DNA of 64,000 bases, from assembly GCF_029543245.1 (NCBI RefSeq), contig NZ_JARQWV010000023.1, positions 1 to 64,000 on the forward strand, in the 5' to 3' direction. Origin of the DNA: Caulobacter endophyticus. GTDB lineage: Bacteria > Pseudomonadota > Alphaproteobacteria > Caulobacterales > Caulobacteraceae. The notes beneath the pieces were generated by a model. That model was given only the letters and a program-made list of their open reading frames with translations. It was not told the origin of the DNA and did no database searches. The position numbers were made by a program, and so were the translations under genes. Each line of letters opens with the position of its first letter. The first letter of the stretch is position 1. This document shows positions 1 through 7,193 of the stretch, piece after piece.

Positions 1-242
1 TTGGCGCCGATGCGGCCCACCGCGGCGGCGTCCTCCATGTGGGCGATGCCGGCCACCAGGGTGGTGAACACCAGCGGCGCGATGATCATCTTGATCAGGC
101 GCAGGAAGATGTCGGTGATCAGAGAAAGACCCGAGGCGGCCGACTTGGCGCCCTCGGCGTCCAGGAACTGGTTGCAACCCCAGCCGACGAGGATCCCCAG
201 CACCATCGCGCCGACGATCAGATAGGCGAAGCGTTTGTTCAT
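1..242 (-). CDS. Dicarboxylate/amino acid:cation symporter, N-terminal part (runs off the left edge)
   Basis: Only the first 80 codons are in the window. The protein starts MNKRFAYLIVGAMVLGILVG, a first membrane helix, followed after a short loop by a second segment with IKMIIAPLVFTTLVAGIAHM, which is the conserved early part of the DAACS (GltP/DctA) family of Na+ or H+ coupled carriers for C4-dicarboxylates and acidic amino acids. The start is an ATG at 242. It is divergent from amn with about 240 bp between them. The substrate cannot be told from this fragment. Confidence 0.85.
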   Translation of the reverse strand, partial: MNKRFAYLIVGAMVLGILVGWGCNQFLDAEGAKSAASGLSLITDIFLRLIKMIIAPLVFTTLVAGIAHMEDAAAVGRIGA

Positions 243-482
243 AGGGTCTTCCGTTCCCCCCCGACCGCATGGCGACCGGGCCTGCTGAAGCGCCCTCCCA
301 GCAGGCGCATTCGTTTCGTGGACGCCCCGAGAGGGGGCATGTGGCGCCCCTTTTGGCCGAGCAGGGCGGCTTCGTCCATGCCTGCGGCGTCACAAAGGCG
401 CAGGCTGGCGGGTCTATGCTCGCCCCAGCGCCGGGCCGCGCCCCGGTCTGGTCAGGCTGCGGCAAGGCTGATATAGGACGCC
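243..482. other. Divergent intergenic region, symporter / amn
   Basis: About 240 bp between two divergent start codons, so it should hold a promoter for each. I see no strong inverted repeat, no RNA gene and no convincing small ORF. A GCTGATAT stretch about 15 bp before the amn start resembles a Caulobacter -10 element, but I found no good partner -35, so no promoter is called. Confidence 0.5.
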
Positions 483-1937
483 ATGTCTAACCAAGAAAAA
501 GCGATCGCCGTCGTCGAACGGCTCAACTCCGAATACGAACGCGCCGTCGAGGCGCTGCGCACCGCCCTCCGGGCCTATCTCGAAAATGGAACCCGACCCG
601 ACCCGCAGATGCGGTTCGACGGCTCGTTCACCTATCCCGAGCTGCGCCTCACCTACGATCCCGAAGCCCTGCCGCCGAAGCTGGCGCGCGCCTTCGCCCG
701 GGTCAGCCGTCCCGGCGTCTACTCGACCACGGTCACCAAGCCGGCCCAGTTCAAGGACTATCTGGTCGAGCAGCTGACCCTCTTGATGGACGACTTCGAC
801 GTCGAGATCGAGATCGCCCGGTCGAACCAGGAAATCCCCTATCCCTACGTGCTGGACGCCAGCATCGACCTGAACCAGGCCGATGTGCGCAGCGAGGATA
901 TCGCCCGCTTCTTCCCGACCACGGACCTGGCCTTCATCGGCGACGAGATCGCCGACGGCGTCTGGAGCCCGGTGCTGGAAGACACCCGGCCGCTGGCCCT
1001 GTTCGACGGCCTGCGCACCGACTTCTCGCTGGCCCGCCTGCGCCACTACACCGGCGCCCCGGCCGAGCACGTGCAGCCGTTCATCCTGTTCACCAACTAC
1101 CACCGCTACGTGGACGAGTTCGTCCGCTGGGGCGTGGAGCAGCTGAAGAAGCCCGACAGCCCCTACACGGCGCTGTCATGCTCGGGCGGCGTGGTGGTCA
1201 CGGCCGACACGCCCAACGCCGAGCAGGCCATTTCCGACGGCGCCTGGCGCAAGCACCAGATGCCGGCCTACCACCTGATCGCCCCGAACGGTCAGGGCGT
1301 CAGCCTGGTCAATATCGGCGTCGGCCCGTCCAACGCCAAGACCATCTGCGACCACCTGGCGGTGCTGCGTCCGCAGGCCTGGCTGATGATCGGCCACTGC
1401 GGCGGCCTGCGCGACACCCAGACCATCGGCGACTACGTGCTGGCCCACGCCTATCTGCGCGACGACCACGTGCTGGACGTGGTGCTGCCGCCGGAGATCC
1501 CGGTGCCGTCGATCGCCGAGGTGCAGCGCGCCCTCTACGACGCGGCCAAGGCGATCAGCGGCGACACCGGCCAGGAGCTGAAGAAGCGCCTGCGCACCGG
1601 CACCGTGGTCACCACCGACGACCGCAACTGGGAACTGCGCCACAGCCTGTCGGCCCTGCGCTTCAACCAGAGCCGTGCGGTCGCCATCGACATGGAAAGC
1701 GCCACCATCGCCGCCCAGGGCTACCGCTTCCGGGTGCCGTACGGGACGCTGCTGTGCGTGTCGGACAAGCCGCTGCACGGCGAGATCAAGCTGCCGGGCC
1801 AGGCCAACGCCTTCTACGAGCGGGCGATCAGCCAGCACCTGCAGATCGGCATTCTCACCTGCAAGCTGCTGCACGAGGAAGGTCCCAACCTGCACTCGCG
1901 CAAGCTGCGCGCCTTCGACGAGCCGCCTTTCCGCTAA
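483..1937 (+). CDS. amn: AMP nucleosidase
   Basis: This cytoplasmic enzyme hydrolyses AMP to adenine and ribose 5-phosphate and helps set the adenylate pool. The 484-residue length is that of E. coli Amn. The N-terminal third is the AMN-specific domain; the C-terminal part is a nucleoside-phosphorylase fold with an IDMESATIAAQG segment (nucleoside-binding Met-Glu) and a CVSDKPLHGEIK segment that carries the catalytic Asp of the family. The ATG at 483 is the only start that gives the full N-terminal domain. The gene is monocistronic and ends just before a strong terminator. Confidence 0.96.
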   Translation: MSNQEKAIAVVERLNSEYERAVEALRTALRAYLENGTRPDPQMRFDGSFTYPELRLTYDPEALPPKLARAFARVSRPGVYSTTVTKPAQFKDYLVEQLTLLMDDFDVEIEIARSNQEIPYPYVLDASIDLNQADVRSEDIARFFPTTDLAFIGDEIADGVWSPVLEDTRPLALFDGLRTDFSLARLRHYTGAPAEHVQPFILFTNYHRYVDEFVRWGVEQLKKPDSPYTALSCSGGVVVTADTPNAEQAISDGAWRKHQMPAYHLIAPNGQGVSLVNIGVGPSNAKTICDHLAVLRPQAWLMIGHCGGLRDTQTIGDYVLAHAYLRDDHVLDVVLPPEIPVPSIAEVQRALYDAAKAISGDTGQELKKRLRTGTVVTTDDRNWELRHSLSALRFNQSRAVAIDMESATIAAQGYRFRVPYGTLLCVSDKPLHGEIKLPGQANAFYERAISQHLQIGILTCKLLHEEGPNLHSRKLRAFDEPPFR

Positions 1938-1980
1938 GGAATTGGCCGCTGAGGATTGGCGTCAGTCTGAAAACGACGAA

Positions 1981-2009
1981 GGGGCGGTGGTCATCCACCG
2001 CCCCTTTTT
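1981..2009 (+). terminator. Rho-independent terminator of amn
   Basis: A perfect 10-bp stem (GGGGCGGTGG / CCACCGCCCC) with a TCAT loop is followed by five T on the + strand. It lies 43 bp after the amn stop and 19 bp before the stop of the convergent M56 gene. The T tract is only on the amn side. Confidence 0.9.
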
Positions 2010-2027
2010 CCTGGACTCCGTTCCGGC

Positions 2028-3239
2028 TTAGCGCGGCGGCTGGAAGTTGATGGGGATGTTGACCCAGCCGTTTCCGGCCGGCTTGCCGTCGGGCAGGGTG
2101 GGGTCCATTCGGAAATGCTGGCTCAGTTGCAGGGCCGCTTCGCCGAAGCCCGCGCCCGCCGGCAGCTCGCTTGCGACCTTGCAGCGGTGCAGTTCGCCTT
2201 GGGGCGTCACGTCGCAGCCGATCACCGCGCGGCCCGCCAGCTTCTCCGCCTTGGCCTGGGCCGGGTAGTAGCGGTCGAGGTCGGCGATATCGGGCTTCTG
2301 CACCCAGACCGGCCGCGAAACGATCGGCTTGGGGGTGACCTCGGGATTGGCGGCCCAGACCGCGCCGGCGGCCGTGGAGGCCAGCAGGGCGACGAGGGCC
2401 AGGCCGGCCTTGCGGCGCAGCGGGGTGAGGGAGGCGGCGTTCAGCATGGTCAGTCTCTCCTTCAGGGGATGGGGCCCCGCCGCCGGCCAATGGCAGCCGA
2501 GCGGGGCGGTCTTGGCCGTCAGCACGGTGCTGAGCAGCGTTTGCGCGTAGAGGCGGCGGGCGTCTGGATGGCGCGCGATCACCGCCGCGTCGCAGGCGAT
2601 CTCCTGGTCGACGCGCATGGCGCGGGCGGCCAGATGGACCAGCGGGTTGAACCAGCACAGGCATTGCAGCGCCACGACCAGGCCGTTGATGGTCGCGTCG
2701 CCCCGGCGCAGGTGGACGTCCTCGTGCGCCAGCACCAGGGCGCGGGCCTGGCCCTGGAAGCGGGTCTCGAAATCGGCGGGTACGACGATGCGCGGACGCA
2801 GGGCGCCCAGCACCAGCGGGCCGGCGTCGACATGCTCGCCGCGCAGCACGCCGGGGGCGCCGTCCAGCGGCGTCAGCCGGCCGGCGGCGCGCACGAAGCG
2901 AAGCTGACGCAAGACGAAGAGGCCGACGGCCAGCGCCGCGCCGATCGCCCAGGAGAGAACAAGGCCGTCGGCGAGATCGAACGGGCGGCTGGAGGCGGCC
3001 GCCGCGGCCGCTAGGCCCCTGGGCGAGATCTCGATCGTCTGGTGAAAGGTCATGGCGGTCGGCGCGCGGACCGGGATCAGGCTGACCAGGGCGCACAGCG
3101 GCGCGGCCAGCCACAGGGCGTAGGCGGCCAGCGGGCCGAACCGGAGTCGCACCGGCTTGCGCAGCAGCATCACGGCGACGATGGCGGCGGCCAGGGCCAG
3201 GTTGGCGCGGACCAGCGCCTCGACGAGATCCCCGCTCAT
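2028..3239 (-). CDS. BlaR1-like M56 family metallopeptidase with C-terminal TonB-like domain
   Basis: A 403-residue membrane protein. The N-terminal half has several hydrophobic helices around a cytoplasmic zinc-protease region with the HEDVH (HExxH) motif at residues 172-176, as in BlaR1/MecR1. After a further membrane helix near residues 295-315 (LALVALLASTAAGAVWA) there is no penicillin-binding sensor; the C-terminus instead looks like a TonB C-terminal domain (YPAQAKAEKLAGRAVIGCDV ... NIPINF). The ATG at 3239 overlaps the BlaI stop (ATGA), so the two are translationally coupled. By analogy it senses an envelope signal and cleaves the BlaI-type repressor; the signal is unknown. The TonB-like end could be the sensor or a separate function. 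Confidence 0.85.
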   Translation of the reverse strand: MSGDLVEALVRANLALAAAIVAVMLLRKPVRLRFGPLAAYALWLAAPLCALVSLIPVRAPTAMTFHQTIEISPRGLAAAAAASSRPFDLADGLVLSWAIGAALAVGLFVLRQLRFVRAAGRLTPLDGAPGVLRGEHVDAGPLVLGALRPRIVVPADFETRFQGQARALVLAHEDVHLRRGDATINGLVVALQCLCWFNPLVHLAARAMRVDQEIACDAAVIARHPDARRLYAQTLLSTVLTAKTAPLGCHWPAAGPHPLKERLTMLNAASLTPLRRKAGLALVALLASTAAGAVWAANPEVTPKPIVSRPVWVQKPDIADLDRYYPAQAKAEKLAGRAVIGCDVTPQGELHRCKVASELPAGAGFGEAALQLSQHFRMDPTLPDGKPAGNGWVNIPINFQPPR

Positions 3240-3598
3240 TTGGAGATCCTCTCGACCAGGGCCTTCAGCTCGGCGATGTCCTGGTCGCTCAGCTTGCCGG
3301 CGTCGGAGAACTGGGTGACCAGCGGCGCCAGGCGGCCGTCGAACAGGCGGTCGAGCAGGCCCTGGCTCTCGGCGGCCACATAGTCGCCCCGGGCGACCAG
3401 CGGGGCGTACTGGTAGCGGCGGCCATCGGGCGTGGCGCCCACGGCCTTCTTCTTCACCAGCCGGCTGAGCAACTGCTTGACCGTGCCCTCGGTCCAGCCG
3501 TTGGGCTCGCCGACCTCGGCGATGATCGCCTCGGAGGTCAGGGGCTGCTTCCGCCACAGCGCCTCCATGATGACACTCTCGGCCGAACTGATCTTCAT
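3236..3598 (-). CDS. BlaI/MecI/CopY family transcriptional repressor
   Basis: A 120-residue winged-helix protein starting MKISSAESVIMEALWRKQPL, with WTEGTVKQLLSRLVKKKAVG as the recognition helix region and a C-terminal dimerisation helix. Length and layout match BlaI. I chose the ATG at 3598: an ATG 48 bases upstream would add residues not seen in the family and would place the start inside the operator repeats. It is first in an operon with the M56 protease, overlapping it by 4 bases, and very likely represses its own operon through the repeats at 3613-3655. Confidence 0.92.
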   Translation of the reverse strand: MKISSAESVIMEALWRKQPLTSEAIIAEVGEPNGWTEGTVKQLLSRLVKKKAVGATPDGRRYQYAPLVARGDYVAAESQGLLDRLFDGRLAPLVTQFSDAGKLSDQDIAELKALVERISK

Positions 3599-3612
3599 GG
3601 CGTCGCCTCCAT

Positions 3613-3655
3613 CGATGACGTTTGTCAACGATGTGAGCGTTGACATCTGTCATCG
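3613..3655. promoter_or_regulatory. Two operator copies for the BlaI-type repressor
   Basis: Two copies of an 18-bp inverted repeat, CGWTGAC-N4-GTCAWCG, lie at 3613-3630 and 3638-3655, starting 25 bp apart. They sit immediately upstream of the BlaI-type start codon at 3598. BlaI-family operators are short interrupted dyads containing GACA/TGTC-like half sites, so position and shape both fit autorepression. Confidence 0.8.
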
Positions 3656-3706
3656 ACGACGTCAACCGGCGTTATGCGATAAGGTCTGAACTATCCGGCG
3701 GCGGGA

Positions 3707-3973
3707 TCAGGGCGCGGCGGCGCCCGAAGGCTGGTGGGTGCGCCAGAAGTCCCAGGCGCGGATCACCTCGGCCAGGAAGACGCCGACGGCCTGGGCCTCG
3801 TCGCCGGTCCGGACCAGTTCGTCGCCCTGGCCGCGTTCGCAGTAGGAGACGGTCCAGGCCTCGCCTTCACGGGCGATGCGGATGGTGTCGTGCCCGCAGG
3901 CGCCGCCCACCTGGTAAAAGCGCTCGGCAACGCCGTCGGCGGCGAGCTTTGCGAGGGCCTGGTCCAAGGTCAT
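3707..3973 (-). CDS. Small acidic protein, candidate immunity protein to the adjacent TNT toxin
   Basis: An 88-residue protein (89 if the in-frame GTG three bases upstream is used) with no signal peptide or membrane segment. It begins MTLDQALAKLAADGVAERF and contains GGACGHDTIRIAREGEAWTV and a WDFWRTH C-terminal helix. I do not recognise a named family. Its ATG overlaps the toxin's stop codon directly (stop 3973-3975), the usual arrangement for polymorphic toxin and immunity genes, and that context is the only basis for the functional call. Confidence 0.6.
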   Translation of the reverse strand: MTLDQALAKLAADGVAERFYQVGGACGHDTIRIAREGEAWTVSYCERGQGDELVRTGDEAQAVGVFLAEVIRAWDFWRTHQPSGAAAP

Positions 3974-5184
3974 CACTTCACCTCCCGCAGATAGCCCTGG
4001 TCCAGCAACTGCCGGACGGTGAGCTCTGTCTTGTACTGGGTAGCACCCCCCGGCTCGCCGAACCAGGGAAGCGCCTCGCCCGACTGCACCGGCAGGGGCT
4101 TGACCACCTCGTAGCGGGCATAGGGGGTCTGGGCCGGGTCGTTGGGCAGGGCGCGGGTCTCGAACGGCGCGCCTTCGGGCGAGAAGAAGCGGCCGCGCTC
4201 GCCGCCATAGCGGTCGATCACCGTGCCGACATCCAGGGTCCTGGCCACGGGCGGGGAAGCGAAGCCGTCGGGCAGAGTGCCTGGGTGGGTCCCGTCGGGC
4301 CAGGACAGCTTGCCGTCCTCGCCGAACCAGCGGGCGTCGATGTCCTGCCGCTGCCAGGCCTCGCGGATCGGCTCGGCGGCCGTGGCCGAGCGCGGCGTCG
4401 GGCCGATCTCGGCCAGGCGATCGACCGTGCGGGCCGCGTCGGCCAGGTCGCCGGCGGCGTCGACGCCCCGGGCCGTCTCAGCCGCCTTGCCGACGGTCCC
4501 GATCTTGGTGGCGGGGATCAGCAGGCTGGCCACCTCGGTGATCCCGCGGGTGACGGCCTCGACCTTGTCGCCGCGCTCCCAGGCCTCGGTGACCGGGGCT
4601 GCCACGGCGCCGGGCACGGCCTTGATCGTTTCCCAGGCCTTGCCGGCCACCTCGCCTGGCGTGGTGCGGCCCTCGGCCAGGGCCGCGCCGGTCTCCGCCA
4701 GGCCCACGGTCGAGCGCGCGGCTAGGCCCGGCAGCGAGACGACGCCCACGCCGATGTCCTTGACGAAGCCCAGCACGCCGCGACCGACACTGGCCGCCTG
4801 GCTGAGCCCGGGGATGTCGGTGCGCAGGCCGCCGATCTTGTCGGTCGCCCAGGCGTTGGCGCGGTCGATGAAGTCCGAGCCGTCGTGGGCGTCGACCCAT
4901 TCGCCGACCGTGCCGAGTTGCTCGGACACCGCCGGCTGGGGCTCGGCGGTGATGACGATGGGGTCGAGGACCGTGGGAACCTCGAACAGGGTGGCCGGGC
5001 TGACCTTGGCCAGTTCGCTGTAGAGGGCGTCGGCCAGGTGCGGGTTCTGGCCGACGAAGGCGGTGATCTCGGCGACGTCGGCCCGTGCGGCCATCGCCTG
5101 AAGACTTTGGGACGCCGAGGCGTTGGCGGCAGACGCCAGGGAAGCGCCGCCACCCGCGCCCACCGAAGAGGTCGTGTCGGTCAT
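3973..5184 (-). CDS. Polymorphic toxin with C-terminal TNT (NAD+ glycohydrolase) domain
   Basis: About 403 residues from the ATG at 5184; an in-frame ATG at 5235 would add 17. The N-terminal half is Ala/Gly-rich, with VGQNPHLADALYSELAKVSP and hydrophobic linker stretches (GVLGFVKDIGVGVVSLPGLA), and has no recognised secretion domain. The last 100 residues fit the TNT/DUF4237 family named after the tuberculosis necrotizing toxin of CpnT: VIDRYGGERGRFFSPEGAPF, ARYEVVKPLPVQSGEALPWF, then GEPGGATQYK and a LLDQGYLREVK end. TNT enzymes hydrolyse NAD+. The Gln of ATQY matches the Gln that the family uses at the active site; the residue before RYEV is Ala, where I recall His in many members, so activity is not certain. 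The export route is not visible. Confidence 0.78.
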   Translation of the reverse strand: MTDTTSSVGAGGGASLASAANASASQSLQAMAARADVAEITAFVGQNPHLADALYSELAKVSPATLFEVPTVLDPIVITAEPQPAVSEQLGTVGEWVDAHDGSDFIDRANAWATDKIGGLRTDIPGLSQAASVGRGVLGFVKDIGVGVVSLPGLAARSTVGLAETGAALAEGRTTPGEVAGKAWETIKAVPGAVAAPVTEAWERGDKVEAVTRGITEVASLLIPATKIGTVGKAAETARGVDAAGDLADAARTVDRLAEIGPTPRSATAAEPIREAWQRQDIDARWFGEDGKLSWPDGTHPGTLPDGFASPPVARTLDVGTVIDRYGGERGRFFSPEGAPFETRALPNDPAQTPYARYEVVKPLPVQSGEALPWFGEPGGATQYKTELTVRQLLDQGYLREVK

Positions 5185-5267
5185 GTCCGCGGCTCCCGTG
5201 CGATCGAGGATCGACAGACTGCGGATCCACGCCATGGGCGCCAGTTGGGGAAAACCCTAGCGGCCGT

Positions 5268-6026
5268 TCAGCGCGAGACGCGATCAAGGAAGCCGACGAT
5301 GCCGGCCGCCAGGCTCGGCTCCATCACCGCGCTCATGTGGTCTCCGGGCACGCGCTGGGCGCGGCCGTTCGGGAGCATGCCGGCCAGGGCCTCGGCCGAG
5401 CCGTTGTCGTCGTCGCGCTGGCCGGCGATGACCAGGGTCGGGACGTCGATACGGGCGATGTCTTCCGCCGAGGTCGGGACGAAGGCGTTGAGCACGCCCA
5501 GCATGGCCTCGGGCTTGAGGTCGCCGGCGGCCATCATCGCCCGCACCCGGCGGCCGGCGCGGGGGTCCTTGGCCTGGTCGCCGTTGCGGATGGCGTCCTC
5601 GAACATCGCCGCCCGCTCGCCCGCGCCCATCAGGCCGGAGGCGCCCATGCCGGCCAGCACCAGCCGCTCGGGCCGCGCGCCGCGCACCATCATCCGCACC
5701 GCCGTGCGCGCGCCCAGCGAATAGCCGACGAGGTCATAGTCGGTGAGATGCAGGTGGGCGACCAGGGCCTGCTGGTCCATGGCCAGCACGTCGGCGGGCC
5801 AGGCGGCCGGATCGGTGGGGGCGTCCGAGCGACCATGTCCACGCAGGTCGGGGGCGATCACCTTGCGGCCGGCGCTCGCCAGGGCGTCGGCGATCCCCGG
5901 CAGGAACCAGTTGCTCTCGGCGCTGGCCAGGAAGCCGTGCAGCAGCAGGGTCGGCCAGCCCTCGCCCAGGGTGCGGTAGGCGATGGAGACGCCGTCGAAG
6001 CTCTGGAATCGCTGGACCGGAAGCAT
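5268..6026 (-). CDS. Alpha/beta hydrolase
   Basis: A 252-residue alpha/beta-hydrolase-fold protein. It has the oxyanion segment LLLHGFLAS near residue 30, the APDLRGHGRSDAP strand-turn, the nucleophile elbow LVGYSLGARTA (Gly-Tyr-Ser-Leu-Gly), an acid region PTLVIAGQRDDDNGS and a terminal GDHMSA His. All three triad residues are therefore present. No signal peptide is seen, so it is probably cytoplasmic. The ATG at 6026 follows directly on the conserved beta-1 start. It is divergent from the phosphatase gene with 75 bp between. The substrate is unknown. Confidence 0.9.
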   Translation of the reverse strand: MLPVQRFQSFDGVSIAYRTLGEGWPTLLLHGFLASAESNWFLPGIADALASAGRKVIAPDLRGHGRSDAPTDPAAWPADVLAMDQQALVAHLHLTDYDLVGYSLGARTAVRMMVRGARPERLVLAGMGASGLMGAGERAAMFEDAIRNGDQAKDPRAGRRVRAMMAAGDLKPEAMLGVLNAFVPTSAEDIARIDVPTLVIAGQRDDDNGSAEALAGMLPNGRAQRVPGDHMSAVMEPSLAAGIVGFLDRVSR

Positions 6027-6101
6027 GGCGACACAATCCGCGCGGACGCACCATTCGTCCAGACTCTCGATTTCGTCGCTCGGTGCGACTACATCGGCGC
6101 C

Positions 6102-6875
6102 ATGACCCGTCACATCCCCCTGCAAGGCGTCGAGAACTTCCGCGATTACGGCGACTACGCCGCCGGGGCGGGCCGGTTGAAGCGAGGTTTGCTGTTCCGC
6201 GCCGCCCACCAGGCCGACGCCACGGATGCCGACCTCGAAGCCATGGGGGCCTTGGGTCTCGTCACCATCGTCGACCTGCGCCGCGCGCCCGAGCGTGCGC
6301 GCGAGCCGTCGCGCCGCTGGACCGGCTTTTCGGCCCAGGTGATCGACAACGACCTGGGCGGCGAGGGCGATGATCCCTGGCAGACCTTCCTGCGCGGCTG
6401 GGACCATTCGGAAGCTCCGCTGCGCGGCTACATGGTCGAGTCCTATCGCAGGAAGCCGTTCACCCCGCGTCACGTCGACCTCTTCAAGCGCTACTTCGCG
6501 ACGCTGGCGGAGGCGAAGGGGCCGGTGCTGATCCACTGCGCCGCCGGCAAGGACCGCACGGGCCTGCTGGCCGCCCTGACCCACCACCTGGCCGGCGTGT
6601 CGCGCGACGACCTGGTCGAGGACTACCTGGCCACCAACGATCCCGAGCGCTACGCCCGCATCGGCGAGCGGATCGGCCGCTACCTGGCCGACTACACCGG
6701 CTCGGTCCCGCCCGAGGCGGCGATCCGCGCGGCCCTGGCGGTGGAGGCCGAATACATCCTGGCCTCGATCGAGGCCATCGAGGCCGCCCACGGCACCGTC
6801 GACGCCTATCTGGAGGCGGTGCTGGGCGTCGATGGCAAGGCGCGCGAAGCGATCCTGGCGCATATCCTGGCCTGA
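6102..6875 (+). CDS. Tyrosine-protein phosphatase-like protein (Y_phosphatase3 type)
   Basis: A 257-residue cytoplasmic protein with the cysteine phosphatase signature HCAAGKDRTG (CX5R, Cys146 and Arg152), preceded by the family's N-terminal NFRDYGDYAAGAGRLKRGLL and by TIVDLRRAPERARE. These features match the bacterial family typified by lipid/protein phosphatases such as LipA and MptpB-like enzymes. The start is an ATG at 6102. Whether it acts on phosphotyrosine, phosphoinositides or another ester cannot be told from the sequence. Confidence 0.88.
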   Translation: MTRHIPLQGVENFRDYGDYAAGAGRLKRGLLFRAAHQADATDADLEAMGALGLVTIVDLRRAPERAREPSRRWTGFSAQVIDNDLGGEGDDPWQTFLRGWDHSEAPLRGYMVESYRRKPFTPRHVDLFKRYFATLAEAKGPVLIHCAAGKDRTGLLAALTHHLAGVSRDDLVEDYLATNDPERYARIGERIGRYLADYTGSVPPEAAIRAALAVEAEYILASIEAIEAAHGTVDAYLEAVLGVDGKAREAILAHILA

Positions 6876-6904
6876 CGGGGCAATTCCCCAAGCTTCCTCC
6901 CATC

Positions 6905-7054
6905 CGTCATCCCGGAAAGCCCGCAGGGCTTATCCGGGACCCAGGGGACTGGGCTCCGAAGTTGGATCAGCCGCCCAGCAGAGGCCAGCGCATTGCGGTC
7001 GCCCCTGGGTCCCGGGTCTGCGGCCCGCTTCGCGGTCCTTCGCCCGGGATGACG
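6905..7054. repeat. Long intergenic inverted repeat
   Basis: Between the phosphatase and MFS genes (a 318-bp gap). The outer arms CGTCATCCCGG (6905-6915) and CCGGGATGACG (7044-7054) are perfectly complementary, as are inner arms CCGGGACCCAGGGG (6934-6947) and CCCCTGGGTCCCGG (7002-7015). The result is a large stem-loop with no T tract, so it reads as a dispersed intergenic repeat rather than a terminator. The remaining 140 bp up to the MFS start contain nothing else I can name. Confidence 0.8.
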
Positions 7055-7193
7055 ACTGAAGGGGTGGCGGAGCGCATCGCTACGCTTCCCTGGCGATTTT
7101 CCCGTCTTGGTGAAGAAGGCGTGACAAACCGGCGTTCGCGGGCGAGGCTCCGCTTCAGGGCTGCGTCAGACGGCCCGCAGCAGGGCGGATATC

